DNA of 64,000 bases from Macrocystis pyrifera (lineage: Eukaryota; Sar; Phaeophyceae; Laminariales; Laminariaceae). The translations under genes and the position numbers were made by a program. The stretch is taken from assembly GCA_031763025.1 (NCBI GenBank), contig JASSKH010000026.1, positions 8,296,408-8,360,407 of the forward strand, in the 5' to 3' direction. A model generated the notes under the pieces. The model made no database searches and was not told the DNA's origin. It was given only the letters and a program-made list of their open reading frames with translations. Positions within the stretch are counted from its first letter, which is position 1. The number at the start of each line of letters is the position of its first letter. Positions 32,011 to 43,759 of this stretch are shown here, in pieces.

Positions 32011-32250
32011 AGATAAGGCTTCGTTTGGGTAGGCGGTTTGGTTAACATTATGCCAGTAGTCCAACAGACTAAAACCACAACAATTGGCGTCGTAAGAGTG
32101 TTACGAGGCTTAGTTTGGGTAGGCGATTGGTCAACCTTTTACCAGTAGCCCAACGGACTATTAATAGGATGCCGTCGTAAGAGTGTCATAACGCTTGATT
32201 TGGGTAGGGGATTGGCTATCTTTTTGTCAGTAGCCCAACGGACAAAGACC
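32011..32250. repeat. Three ~90-bp tandem units
   Basis: Each unit has GGCTT-GTTTGGGTAGGCG, then GCCAGTAG-CCAAC-GACTA and ending GTCGTAAGAGTGT. They start near 32011, 32106 and 32190. No coding signal. Confidence 0.8.
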
Positions 32251-33162
32251 TCAGCATTAGCTCAATTCCCTGAAATCTCGCCCGTGGTCCCGAAGGAAGC
32301 AAACAAGTATCAGGTACACAATATTAAGTGCAGCAGCACCAAGTACGCAAGTACACCCCATCTCCTATCAATTGCGGCGTTTTACTAAGATATATATAGA
32401 GGTCATAGCATTTTTTTGGTCAAAATATACCTGAAGTGCCGGGACTCCTGAACTCTTTTAGGACTGCGGTCTCGTTTTGTGGGCAAATCACTCGAAGTCC
32501 AAGTATTTTTTCCACAGCAGGCGCATGCTACGGTAGTAGAGGTGCACTATTTTTTTCCCGAGTCTCTTCGCATGAGGATCTCTGTACTATTAGTGAGTCA
32601 CCCAAAATCTGATTTTGGAGGAAAGTGTAAGTGCTATGTACCCGAGGAAGAATCCCGTGGCCTAAAGCAAGCAACGAAAAATACCGCAACATAATAATAA
32701 AATTCCGACGTTTTTGGGTTAAGGGGCCCTGTTACTCAGAAAAGTTTCTGCCCAAAAGTGCTACCTGTGAGGGGTAGTGCAGAGATAGAAGCTGGTAGGA
32801 GACACAGGGATGTCGATGCTGTATAGGGCAAGCTGCTTGTAATTCACGATCTTCTTGTTACTGCTCCTCAAGTGAGTTGAGAGGGAGAGAGAGAGCTCGA
32901 GTGAGCGAGGGCGGGCTTCATCGGGAACACAACTCAGCCCAGACGTTGACCAAAACTGACCTGTATGCAGCTACGAGTCTTCCCATAAAGAAGATTCTCA
33001 AACCGCTACGTGTAGCCATAGAATATTTGCATACGGGTATATTCCAAAAACTCTACGTGTAGTCATATAAGATTCGCGTACGGGTATATTCCCAAACCTG
33101 TAGCCATAAAAGGTTCGCATACTGGTATGTACGTTCCTATACGGTGTATGTGCTACTCCATC

Positions 33163-34640
33163 ACATTAGCCCACCCTGAATAGTCGTAGATGCAGATCAC
33201 ACTACAATGAAAGGATGATGACCGCGTACCATCTCAAAATCAGGAAGTGAGATCGAAGATGTGACTATTCAACAAATAAATGAGGTGGTAGATCTACCCC
33301 ACACCTCGTAGTGAGGCTTCGACGCGTCACTCAAGAAACAAGCGATTATTAGGAAGGAGAAAAAACAAAATGCAAGGAACCAGACAAGGCGCAAGGGCGC
33401 GAAGAAAAACGTGGGCGAAAGACGATACGTTAGCGGGAAGTACGCCGCAAAACTTGAAAGAGAACGAGGGTCTACAACGTGGGGTCTCGAGGCTGACGAG
33501 AACGTAAAGCCGATGGACCAAGACGTGGGACCCTGTAAGGCCAGCTGGTAAACATACTAGCACAAGGTGGGATGTGACGGGGTCTTTCTTCCGAAAAGAC
33601 ATACGCTTAGAAAAACGAGGGCGTTAGGGAATGCCTCGTGTACTGCAAAGCAAAGAGAAACATGTAGGTCGTAGCAAGGCTAGTCGAGGCAAAAACAGGC
33701 ACGCCTATAAATGGGGGCCAAAAGAAACAACTTGAAACAGAAACAGGGAATCTAAAGCAAGTCTCGTACGCTGAAAACGAAGTAGGAAGTAGGAAGCACC
33801 TGTCCAACAGATACGCAGGATAAGAAAAACTTCAAAGGCAGAGAAATAATTAGGCAAAAGCCATGCTAGAAATACTGTAGCGCCGCGGTTCAGCGGCCTT
33901 CGCGAAGAGGAGGCAGGTGGAACCGGCGGCGGAAAGTTGACGAAAAAACGCAATGTTTCCGGAAGCACAATACGAGTACCACGATTTTGTGGTGGTAGGT
34001 TTAGCAGAAAGTAGAAAGTAGAACCACCAATGATGCTACAATTTTGCGGTGGTAGGTCCAAGTTGAAGATAGAACCATAAACAATCCCGAAGGTACGATA
34101 CCATGACAGTTCGGCGGCCTTCGCTTGAAGAGGCAAGATGAACCGGCAGTAGTAGAGGGAATAACCGAAGCTCATATTTCCGAAGGTACAATACGACGAC
34201 AGTTCGGCGGCCTTCGCTAAGGAAGGCAGGCCGAAAGGGCAGCGGTAAATTGGAAGGAAGACATTAACACACCTGAAAATACAACACCGCGACAGTTCGG
34301 CTGCCTTCGCTATAGAAAGCGAACGGAACTGGTAGGGGTAGATTGAAAACATCAGACCAACACACCGGAAAGTGCAATACCTCTTTTTGAAGGAACAACC
34401 CAATACCCGAAAGTAGACCTAAGGCAATACGCCCGAACGTACAAAACCACGACAGTTCGGTGGCTTTCGAAAAAAGAGGCGAGTGGAACTGGAGGTGGTA
34501 AGATGGAAGGAGCAAATCAATACACCCTGAAGTAGAAGGAACACAGAACAACGCACACGTAGTGCTAAACCTGAAATAGCCGAAAACTAAACCCAAAAGG
34601 GGGCGGAATACCAAGATCTCAAAAAGAAAGTGAACGCGCA
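33163..34640 (+). mobile_element. E1-related internal fragment with diverged tandem repeats
   Basis: It starts at CACATTAGCCCACCCTGAAT, the same junction as the start of the E1 interior at 25558, and follows it loosely to about 33310. From about 33880 to 34500, units containing CGACAGTTCGGCGGCCTTCG recur about five times with roughly 80-130-bp spacing. Purine-rich on the plus strand, as in other E1 interiors. The 232-codon Cys-rich frame on the opposite strand simply reads these repeats. Confidence 0.6.
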
Positions 34641-34666
34641 CAAACGACCGGAAGAAATAATCAATG

Positions 34667-35300
34667 CTAAATGCGGCTACTCATGGGGGAAAGAGGAGCA
34701 GTCAGAGGTCCGCCGGGCCCGTCGGAACTGCGTAATACCCCGCGAGCTAGACTCCCAGTCTTATGGCGTTGTAAACACCACGATCCGTAGATGGCGACGT
34801 CGAGGTTGTATAGTTCGTCGGCCGGAGGTTGATCTTGGTTGTCGAGGAACCGGATTATGTAGGTGTTGTCCGAAGAAGAGTCCGATGGATCGCGATGGAC
34901 CATCTTACCCAGCCACCATAGGCCATCGCGAGGCTTGTATCAAAGGTGTGCTCCTGGTGGAGATACGGTGGAGCGAAGGAGCGTAGCGAGAGATCGCGGG
35001 GAATGAGGGTGTAGCCGGAGGAGATGCATATGTTTATTTTTGAGTGCGATAGCTCGCTGCGCGGTACCGATGCCCATCTATCGGTAGAGGTGGTTTGCCT
35101 GTCGGTGTTGCGCTCAGGTGCCATACCAGTAGAGTAGGGTGTGGCATCCGGAGTGTTGTAGATCTAGTTCCCGCTCCCAGGAAGGGCCAAGCAGTCCGAC
35201 TCAATGGGTTCTGTATAGGACCGCGAAAACCCCGCCACGGCCACGAACGATTTGGTGGCCCGTGATCTGTTCGACTTCGAGGCGTTTCGGCGGTGGCTAG
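34667..35300 (-). pseudogene. Chromodomain-like and Tudor-like C-terminus of Gypsy integrase
   Basis: The minus-strand frame near 35290-35150 contains LEVEQITGHQIVRGRGGV, an in-frame stop where a Trp codon would fit, then GPSWERELDLQ. This resembles a chromodomain, which tethers integrase to marked chromatin. Downstream, YGGWVRWSIAIHRTL and then YIIRFLDNQDQP...YGSWCLQ align with YKGDDGLWWLGKI...VDLVRFLDDAGP...RGFWCLQ of the plus-strand copy. This block looks Tudor/Agenet-like. Frames are interrupted in several places. Confidence 0.6.
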
Positions 35301-35449
35301 ACGTCGTCAAAGGTGACGGGGAATGGAGGGGATCTGGTGGTGAAGAAATTGACCACGTACTTTGAGAGGTCTGACGGTAGGTACTTAAGCATCTCGTTGG
35401 TGTCGTCGGGGCTCCGCCAGGGCTTGCAGCGCTCGACGGAGACGCGGCG

Positions 35450-36531
35450 TTAGGAGTCCCGTCCAGGTAGGGCGGGGGGTATGTCGAGGAAGAGGAGTTT
35501 GTCGTAGAGGAGTGGGTTGTCGGGGACGTCAGAGGCCGGCGCTGAGCCCACGGCGATAATAGAATGGTCTAATCCAGTTAAGGGAGAGCTTGGTCTTGAG
35601 CACGGTGGTGTCGGTGTTTGTTTTTGCACCTTGGCGGATGGTGGCCGCGGAGTTGTAGACCCATGCCCAGCCCCCCACGGTGTAAGGGGGAGAAAGGCGA
35701 AGAGCGTCCATGATGGGGTTGTTGCTGCGGGCCAGACGCGAAGCGGTGACGGCGTGGTCTTCGCGAACGAGGCGGTAGGCGTGTTGTTGGCGCTCGGTGG
35801 CAAGGTTGCAGTGGTCACGATTCAGGCTCTGGTGGCCGCCAATGTGGGGGAGTCAACGACCGAAAGGAGCAGACGCGGAAGGCGGCCTATGTGGACTTAT
35901 TTTGGGGCCAGCGAGGTGGAGGCATTGACGGAGTTGTTGTAGGCTGATTCGACGTGCGGAAGCAGTTTGTCCCAGTTGTTTTGTTGCTCGTTGCTAGACA
36001 TGGAAAGCTTTTGGGCCATGGTGTAGTTGACGCGCTCGACGCCGTCATGGGTGCAGGGGTGGTACGAGCTGGTGCTGATCTTGTTGATGCCAAGGCTTTC
36101 GTAGATGGCGTTGGAGAGATCGAGGTGCCGTTGTCGGAGATGAGGGTGACGAGGCATCCCCAGAGAGGGATGTACTGGCCGATGAGGATGTCGACGGTGC
36201 CGGCGGCGGCGAACTGGGCTGCTAACACTGTGTACATGCCGGCGTGGCGGCTCAAGCGGTCGGTGAAGAGGAGGATATAGGAGTTACCGCGTGGGGTAAG
36301 GGGCAGCGGGCCAAAGTAGTCGACGCTGACGGTGATACCGGGGATGTTGGGTAGGGACAGAGAGAGGGTGGGCCAGCGCATGGTTTGGCGCGAGGTCGGG
36401 GCACGGCGTTTTCGGCGGTGAGGGGGGGTCTGCTGAGGTTGGGCCCTCGTTAGCCACAGGAATGTTGTCGTGGAGGCCATGGACGTTGGGGGCGGAAAGG
36501 GGCGGAGGGGGCTCCAGGGAAGGGTCGACAA
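35450..36531 (-). pseudogene. Gypsy integrase core and GPY/F-like module
   Basis: The core reads VSVDYFGPLPLTPRG (first Asp), LISDNG (second Asp) and, in a shifted frame, DGVERVNYTMAQK (Glu). WVYNSAATIRQGAK and LSLNWIRPF then match the GPY/F-type module. At least one frameshift separates the second Asp from the Glu. Integrase would insert the DNA copy into the chromosome. Confidence 0.8.
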
Positions 36532-36551
36532 GGGTGGAAATTGGTACTTAA

Positions 36552-37595
36552 CTAGTGGAGAAGAGGAGGTCCCAACGAGGTCCCCCGGTTCAAGCTCGGT
36601 GGCCCCCGAGCGCGGTATGATCTGGTTCCCATCGGAGACAAAAATTCCGTGTCCGAAGGGAGATCATCGCGGGGAAGCATGTTGACCATGTAATTCCCGG
36701 TGAGCACTGGAGCGCCGGATTGGCGCACCAGGTTGACCTCGACGAGGGTTGGAGTGGTCGAAAGCGAGATCGTTCGGGTGGCGGCATATCGAAAGTGGTA
36801 AACGTCTTCGATGGAACGGTCGTCCTGGATGAACGCGGTGGCTCGGTCGGGGTCGTGGTGCAAAAGAGAAAGCTCACCAAGGGATGGTCCCGGTGGCTGT
36901 TGGGGAAGCGTGGTGTATCAACGTCGCTCGAAGTGCGTCCATCTGTCCCGCCCAACAGGGATAGGGTGCTGCATAGTGTCCGGAGGGACAATACACGTCC
37001 ACATGGCTAGGTGGTTGTGGGAGAGGTGACTCTCCGGAACTGTACGATAAGGCGGGTGGAACCAGAGGTGGTGAGGAGGGCGGAGGTGCCGGAGCCGCCC
37101 CATGAACGGGGGGGCTCTGTGTCGTTCACACGTATCTGTGGCGGTGCCGCAGGCCTTCAGTTTGTCCACCGCTCCAGCGGAGATACACGTCTGCGACGAG
37201 CCTGTATCTAGTAGAGCGACGGCGATATAGCGCTTAACGGCGTTAGGGCCGCTGTGAAAGCATACCCTGGTTGTGAAGGATGAATCGTCAACCGTTAGGA
37301 CGCCGCTGAAGAGGCGGGGTCTATTTTCTGGTATCGAGGGCGCGGCAGCGATGGGATAGGTTTTGGCGGAAGGGGCAGACGGCCGGGTAAAGTGACTCTC
37401 TGAGAATGCGTCTGGTGTGGAAGGAGGTAGGGGGTGAGTCAATAAGCAACTCGGTGAATGCTGCGGGGGAGTATCAACTGTTTCGAAGATACCATTGTCG
37501 GCAGGGTTTTTCGGGCGGAGGGTGGGGCGGTGCTTGTCGGCTCGTGGGGCCTGGAAGGAAAAGGAAGGGGGGGCGGGGGGGGAGGGGGGGAGCAA
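36552..37595 (-). pseudogene. Gypsy retroviral-type aspartic protease region
   Basis: Residues VAVALLDTGSSQTCISAGAV form the D-T-G-S/T retropepsin active site. The downstream part (36860-36550) has FSTTPTLVEVNLVR-like protease-linker sequence but stops before any reverse transcriptase. The next recognisable block is integrase. Confidence 0.75.
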
Positions 37596-38089
37596 GATCC
37601 TGGCGGACGATCATCAGCATTAGACCTAGTTCGCCCTGGGAGGTTAGACCCCTTCCACACCAAAGATTGAGAGGCCCATGGGTTTTCGGCCTCAAAAACT
37701 ATGCCCCAGATGATGTCCTAAGGGCTGGCTTCAGTCAGGATTTTGCTATCCGTCCCCAAGAGAGATCTGAACAAGTCTAGAATTTCGCCGAATTTGCTCA
37801 AATTCGCTTGACGAACGATGGAGAGGCGGTGCCAGACCCATACGTCGTCGTCGAAACCGGGCACGGCGCGCCCGAGGGCTTTCTGCTCAGCTTTGATGGT
37901 GGCACATTGTGTCGCCCAAACGTGTGGCCTTTCGCGCCATGACGAACTGCTCTGCGCAGTTGTAGTCGGTGCCTCCGTGTACGAAGTCCGACACACATCA
38001 CTGTGAGAGGACGGAGTCACGTTTCCAGAACAGGTGAAGTTGGTTGGGCGTGAGGCTCCGGGTGTATGCAGGCTGGTCCGGCAGTGGTG

Positions 38090-38500
38090 ATGTGGCTGTC
38101 ATGTAGACTGTCACATGGTGTCGTGGGGAGGGGAGCCGGGTCATTTCCAGCTGCGCTCTCAGTATCTGCGGAGGAAATGGTTGGCCTTGCCGAATCTCTA
38201 GGAGGGTCTCGGGCGTAGCCGGAGATACCCTGGGAGTCACTGTTGAATGGCATCCTCGGGAGGGAAACCGGGTCAAGAGGTCCGACTGCGCTCTCGGCAT
38301 CCGCCGGGGAAATGGCCGGCACTGCCGAGTTTTTAGGAGGGTCTCGGTCGTAGCTCGAGATACCCTGGGAGCCACTGTTAAATGGCGTCCTCGGGAGGGA
38401 AACAGAGTCAAGAGGCCCCGCTGCGCTCCCGGCGTCTGGGTGGGAAATGGTCGGTATCGCCGAGTTTCCCAAAGGGTCTCAGACATAGCCAGGGATACCC
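38090..38500 (-). repeat. Three in-frame 135-bp repeats in the Gypsy gag-pol linker
   Basis: Each ~45-residue unit contains NSA-P-IS-AD-ESA-GPLD, VSLPR-PFNS and SQGIS-Y-RDPP. Since units keep the frame, they probably expanded while the ORF was still coding. Confidence 0.8.
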
Positions 38501-39212
38501 TGGGGGCCCCTGCTTGAATTGGTCTTCGACTGGGAAGCTGGGGCCCACTCGCTAGGAGAAGCGATTCCTGGTATCCAGGTCCTCCGGTGTCCTATCATAT
38601 TGCACGGCACCGGGTACGATGGCGGGGCAGGCGGCTCTACGGATCTCCTGATCAATGTTGGTCGCGAGTTTTCCGCCCTTTGGGCTGGTCTACCCCCTAG
38701 GCCTAGGGATAGTAGTGTTGTCAACATCTGGCGGTCAGCAGAGGTCCCGGTGTCAATTGCATCCTGGGATCCATCAGAAGCTGCCGCGGGGCTCGCGAAC
38801 GAAGCGAACAGAGCGACCCAAATAGTTGAAAGCCAGCTCGGTACATGGCCCGGTTGAAGAGGCGGCTGAGCTGTATACGGTACCGGAACTACTTGTAGCC
38901 GTGGTCGTCGAGGCGTCGGGCAAGTTAATTACTCCTGCAGGGCACTCGACAATGGTTGGCAAGTCCCAGCGTTTCTCATCGAGAAGAAACGTCGAGGCGA
39001 GCGTCCTTGTGAGGATCGACGTCGCAGCCCTCTCCGGCCCACACCTAAAAGACAATCGCTTGAGCAAGATGATCAGTGGTTGAGCAAGCGGTTGATATCG
39101 GGGCGGGGGTAGCTGTGGAGCGGACGTGATGAACACGGGTGTTTTGTGACCCGTGTGTGCTCGCAGAAGGTTCTGTTGGTGGTGGTGCGAGTGTCACTCC
39201 ACCATCGATCTG

Positions 39213-39990
39213 TCAGTTCGTCCGGAAGGTACCCGGCTGCCACTGGTTGCTGTTCGGCGTGTAGTTATTGCCGATGCGCATGTTTGTCGCAGGAGTGGCT
39301 GCGGGGGTGCTTGCCGTAGGAGCTTGCACTGTCAGGGCTGTTGATGGTGTAGCGGCTGCCGCTGAAGCCTCGAGGCGTCGGTGTTGAAATTGATGCCCGG
39401 GAGACTGTTGGTAGCCGTCGTTGTGTCCGTGGTACCGGCGCGTTTGGCCGTGGTTGTAACGGCCATTGCCGCGGTGGTTGTTATTGTTGTTGTTATTGTT
39501 GTTGTTATTGCTGTTGCCGTTGCGGTGGTTGCGGCTACGATCATTCTGCTCCCGGCGGCAAGACAGCATGCGTTGTTGCCATTGACGGAAGGTATATTCA
39601 TGGTCGTTGAGCATGCCCAAGTCCGGGTTGAGGATGCCGGACGTGTTGGTGAACGTTAGCTTTCACGATTTCAAGCTATGATCGCGCACTCCACAGTTGA
39701 GGGAGCAGTCACCATGTTCCCGAAGAGCTTGAGTACGCTGAGTTTTGTTGAGCAACGTAGAAAAGAGCGGGGGGTCGTCGGTGCGGAAACTCCTGGAGAC
39801 GGCGAAGACCTCCGGGAAGCATCTAAGCGGCCAGTCAGCAGCGTCGTCGAGGAAAAGATCGTGGCTTCCACCGTCGACGTTCAACTTCCGCCTTGCCCGC
39901 CGTGCTAGAGACGACGCGCACGGTAGTAGCCGCCCCCACCCCTGCGAGCCCCGACCAGCTGCCACCGACTAAAACGCAAACTGCTCCTGC
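39213..39990 (-). pseudogene. Gypsy gag
   Basis: The frame near 39620-39213 has HEYTFRQWQQRMLSCRREQN, followed by an Asn run coded by a GTT-type microsatellite (plus-strand 39477-39521) and a Gly/Arg/His-rich tail, consistent with a nucleocapsid. Upstream, LNKTQRTQALREHGDCSLNC continues the same product after a stop. Confidence 0.6.
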
Positions 39991-41430
39991 CAATACTACG
40001 GCAACCGCCCCCCTGCACCCAGCAGTCTCCGCCTTTGAAGCCACTGAGCTGCAATCCCTCAGCGATACGCTTGAGTGTATACAAAACACTCGCGGATCGT
40101 CTACCCACAACGTTTCGACGGCGGCACATCGCCTGCTGGGCTTTTTTCCACGAAACAAGGACCCAACGGTATGCAGTGGGCCACGCTGTAACCGGACCAA
40201 CTACCGAGATCATGGCCACCACGAACACCCCCCTCCATGACCTTCGCCGCCTCCATTCAACAACCGGCCCCGGCCCCTCCTGTAGTTGGCTCCAAACCGA
40301 CAACCCTCGTTACGCTGAGCACTCTACCCGCCACAATTCCTTCCGCCAGACCCGCGACCACCCTTCTTGGATGAGCGATCACAGCATCGACGACGACAAC
40401 TGCAGCAGCAGCAACAGCGACGTCGACGTGCCTCAGGGACGCAGACCCCACCGTGACCGTGACGGCCGTGACTCGAGTCGCGACCAACTCCAACGCGTGG
40501 CCGGGCGCCTACCCCTACATCCACACCAGATCTCGGCATTCCTGCAGCCAGTCAGCCTACGCCTGCGCAATCGGCGACGGACACCACGCCAGCCATCTCG
40601 GACGCAGCTAGGCGGAACTACAACAATATCCGCATGCGGAACATGGAGGTAATAACGCGCTTCCCGTTCCCCCCTGTTGTAGACGTTGCCGCAGTTCTAG
40701 GAAGACTACTGTCCAGCGTAAACTTGGTTCAGGCGGAGATCCTCGCCGTCTGCGACGAGACAGGGACGTTTTCCCTCACATCCGAGCGTTGGCACATCCC
40801 CCTCCACAAAAGCTTCCGCAGGGCCCCCTCCTCCGCGAAGGGAATACGTCGGAACTTCCACGCCTCATCGTTAGTTTTCTCCGTCAGGTGCGCAACTAGC
40901 TAGAGCAGGACAAATACCTGGTAGGAGCCTTCGGCGTTCAAACGGCTTTTGCGCCTGCTCACCTCGCACTTCGATACGGGTGGCAAACGCCTCGGTTTCA
41001 CTCAGCTATAATCCTACGGCGTGCCTACTATTAATAACACGGCTTTTGCCGTCTACTTTCGGGAGGCAGATTATGTTGTCTCCATAATACAAAGTACGGA
41101 AAAGGTGTTCAAGCCAACCGACGCCATGGTCGTGGAGTACTTCCGGTCGAGCGTCGGCCAACATCTCCCGGCCCTGATGCCGACGCTTTTCCCTGGCTCC
41201 CTCATGACCGCACCGGAGCCTAATGCCACCGTTCAGGACACATGAACTGCTTTTAAAGGTCTAGCAATTAACAATACGCCGGCTATCAGTGGCGACAAGT
41301 TCCACGCCCGGACCAACAATGGACACACTCTTACTCCTCGACGAATCCGGCCCTGGCCCAGCAGCAGCGGTCACGTGATTCGCACAACCACGCGCCAGGA
41401 TCCTCGTCAACCCCTTCGTCAGAGGGCTGG
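39893..41430 (+). pseudogene. Unassigned broken coding remnant
   Basis: Several plus-strand frames look protein-like, with even amino-acid use and few rare runs. These are 39893-40240 (SAFEATELQSLSDTLECIQN), 40634-40903 (VDVAAVLGRLLSSVNLVQAE) and 41021-41245 (AFAVYFREADYVVSIIQSTE). The last two are in the same frame with three intervening stops. I recognise no family. It may be the gag end of another retroelement, or the 5' part of an element unrelated to the minus-strand Gypsy it overlaps. Confidence 0.35.
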
Positions 41431-41446
41431 TTAATCGATTGGTTAT

Positions 41447-41481
41447 TTTACCCCTATAGCTCAGTAGGTAGCACCTTCATA
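41447..41481. mobile_element. One end of the tRNA-like palindromic element
   Basis: TTACCCCTATAGCTCAGTAG then GTAGCACCTTCATA matches the right arm of the 80-bp element at 17046-17125. The opposite arm is absent, though AATCGAT just upstream recalls the element centre. Truncated copy or one end of a longer relative. Confidence 0.7.
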
Positions 41482-41639
41482 TACCTCTGCATAATAGCAC
41501 GCGTCAGAAAGGGTTCATCACCAAGCCCCCAAGCTGGTGGCGAAGCTGGTGGCAGAGAGCTTGGTCGCTTGTACGGCCAATTCGGTTTGTATCAGGATTT
41601 TTGTCAGTACCTTTGACGGATGGAAGTGGGCTCCGCTTG

Positions 41640-41740
41640 AAGCGGAAGGACGGAAAGGGGCGAGGGGGGCGGGGGGGGGGGGGAGAGGAGGGGGGGAGGG
41701 AAGGGGGGCGGACGGAGGGGGGGGTGAGCGGACGGGGTGA
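41640..41740 (+). repeat. G-rich polypurine tract
   Basis: About 100 bases of almost pure G/A on the plus strand with many runs of four or more G, including a run of about 13. Strong potential for G-quadruplex or triplex structure; no gene. Confidence 0.9.
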
Positions 41741-43330
41741 GTTGTGACCTCCATTGTAGAGATTATACAGGAGGGCATGAACGAGTCCTGGTCGGCTATA
41801 TGGAATGAGTGTGCAGCTTGAACTGAGTCTCTATAACTCAGTTTGAGAGTCTGTAACTTGAAGGGAGCCTGCAACGTTATCGGCATCTGAAATTCGAAAG
41901 GAGTTTGCCGCTTGGGAGAGTCTACTACTTGAAGAGAGTCTTCGACGTGAGGTAAACGTGAGGAAGTAGGGATGGAGGCAAAACAAGGCTGTCAGGAGTT
42001 CGTCGAGTGGATCCTGTCGTCGGCAAGTAAATCGTTTCAAGAAAAGACGATATTGCGCCACGGGAAGAATGGTCTCCGTATTTAGTTCCGTTTCGCTTTG
42101 ATTCGTGCGACAAGTCACGAACGAACGGAGGGAAACACGTGCGAATCCAGGTTGGAAAATATCTGCACCTCAAAAAGCTGTGATGTAGTGCGGAATGATC
42201 CGTAGAGGAGCTGACGCCTGATATTGAAAGGTGAGTGCCAGCACAAAGAGGTCGGGGGGGGGGTGGCTGCAATTCGCTTCGAGTGAGCTCTCCGATTCGA
42301 ATAGCTTGAGCCCGGCCCCTGGCATCCGGCAACGCCGCTTGCTTCCTTGCGTGTTTATCTTGGCAGACGGACGCAGAAGTATTCGAAAGTCCTCGCGCAG
42401 AGAGCCCGCCCTGCGCAAAGTCCATGGAAATTCCGTCGCAAAATGAAATGGTGGTTACCAAGGAGCAGAAAACCTCGATGGCCCCCGCAAGCGTTCCAAG
42501 CTACAGTACGAACGGGGTCGAGAGCCCGAGCGCTGCCGTGGCTGGTGCGTGCATCCGCGCTACGAGCACGAGAGCCCGAACGCTGTCGCGGCTATTGCAT
42601 GCATCCGCAAGGCAAGAGAGCCGGGCTTGGAGGCCGCAGTCGTTGGGGTTGTTACACGTCCCAACTAAAAGCAGCAGTACCCGTGGGTGATCCAAAAGTC
42701 CACGACCAGCACCCAATTCAGCGCGTTGTTGAGGGTTGTATATTGTGAGTTATCGTCAGGGTTTAGGCGCTATTATCACAGACATACATCTATCAGCGTG
42801 GTGACGGCGCTTCGGATACTCACCCTCGAGACATCGGGAGGACTCGCCCCTCCCGCCGGCAGAATACAGTTTTCAGGACGGTTCACGGGTCGTAGGTCAA
42901 AACTCAGCGCGTCGGGTCGGGCGGGGTCACTCGATAACCCGTCATACTTCGAATATCTTCTGCCCCGACCCGTGATTATTTTCTTAAAAACCTCTTGACC
43001 CGACGGCTTGGATCAGAGAGCAACACGTTTTATGTCGGTTGGATTACTCTTTTGGTGTCATAACGACTCAGACAACGGCCTTAAATAGCGTGTGAAAAAC
43101 ATCGTGGTTCGGGTGCGCATGGGCCTCTACACGGAAGTGTAAGCAGTGTCATCGATATCGATCGCAGTATACCCAACGAAACATTGATGAGTCGAACGGA
43201 GCCTGACGACACTCGAGTGAGAGGCCAGTGAGGGGGGGGCTCAGGTATGTAGGCTTTTCGGACCTTCAAGCAGGGAAAAGGCCGAAAAAAAACACTTTAC
43301 TATTGGCTCCGCGGGACTTGAGTAAACCTG
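41741..43330. other. Intergenic, no supported gene
   Basis: Short AGTCTGTAACTTGAAGG-like repeats occupy about 41815-41945. AGAGCCCG-CGCTG-CG-GGCT-TGCATCC occurs twice (42520-42610). A palindromic CGGGTCGGG/CCCGACCCG pair sits at 42915-42975. Open frames on both strands overlap one another and lack motifs. Confidence 0.55.
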
Positions 43331-43480
43331 AGGAATAACATTATTGTTATTGCCCTCGATGAAATGCATTCGAGCGCTGTTCTCAGTTTGCTCGTCTCTT
43401 TTTTGTGAAGTCGCAGGTGGAGTTGTTGAGAGTGACGGGAGAGGCCAGTCGGGACCAGCACAGACGAAACCCAAGAGTGC
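43330..43480 (+). repeat. Repeat shared with the leader of the plus-strand Gypsy relic, copy 1
   Basis: GCCCTCGATGAAATGCATTC, GAGCGCTGTTCTCAGTTTGC, then GAAGTCGCAG...GAGAGGCCAGTCGGGACC match 50815-50940 closely. It could be a solo piece of LTR/leader from the same element family. Confidence 0.75.
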
Positions 43481-43759
43481 TGTGTTTGGCTCAGGCAGAG
43501 CGTCTACTTGTTGACTATCGGGACCACTTGTTATAGTACTCGGCGGAGACATACATCCAGCAGCAGCACACGAAGACGGAACGAGCATCCGCACCAGTAC
43601 CACAGCAATGGGATCGGTATCATTGAGGTGTATTTGGGGTTGCAGGGCTAAATACAAGACTGTTGGCCAATGAAAAACGAAACATGAACGGGGAGAGATC
43701 TCCAACGATCAGTCAGAAAACTGACGTCGCTCTCTTGGCCAAAGCAAAACATGCCGGTT

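Larger units (their letters stand above)
34667..39990 (-). mobile_element. Ty3/Gypsy relic, minus strand, RT and RNase H deleted
   Basis: In minus-strand order: gag with Asn-rich low complexity (39970-39210), a tandemly repeated linker (38500-38090), protease with LLDTGSSQTC (37300-37150), integrase core (36420-35900), GPY/F-like region (35800-35500), chromodomain-like segment (35290-35150) and a Tudor-like tail (34960-34670). There is no reverse transcriptase between protease and integrase. The same family as 50960-55843, shown by near-identical YFGPLP-TPRG and YILLFTD blocks. No LTRs recognised. Confidence 0.85.

Noticed and set aside
33705..34403. 232-codon Cys/Phe-rich minus-strand frame
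   Set aside because: It reads diverged tandem repeats of the E1-like interior; composition is repeat-driven and there is no motif.
37998..38486. 162-codon minus-strand frame rich in Arg/Pro/Thr
   Set aside because: It is an alternative frame of the in-frame 135-bp repeats of the Gypsy gag-pol linker.
41447..41530. Possible tRNA gene starting at ACCCCTATAGCTCAGTAGGT
   Set aside because: No anticodon arm or B-box follows; the same sequence is one arm of an 80-bp palindromic element.
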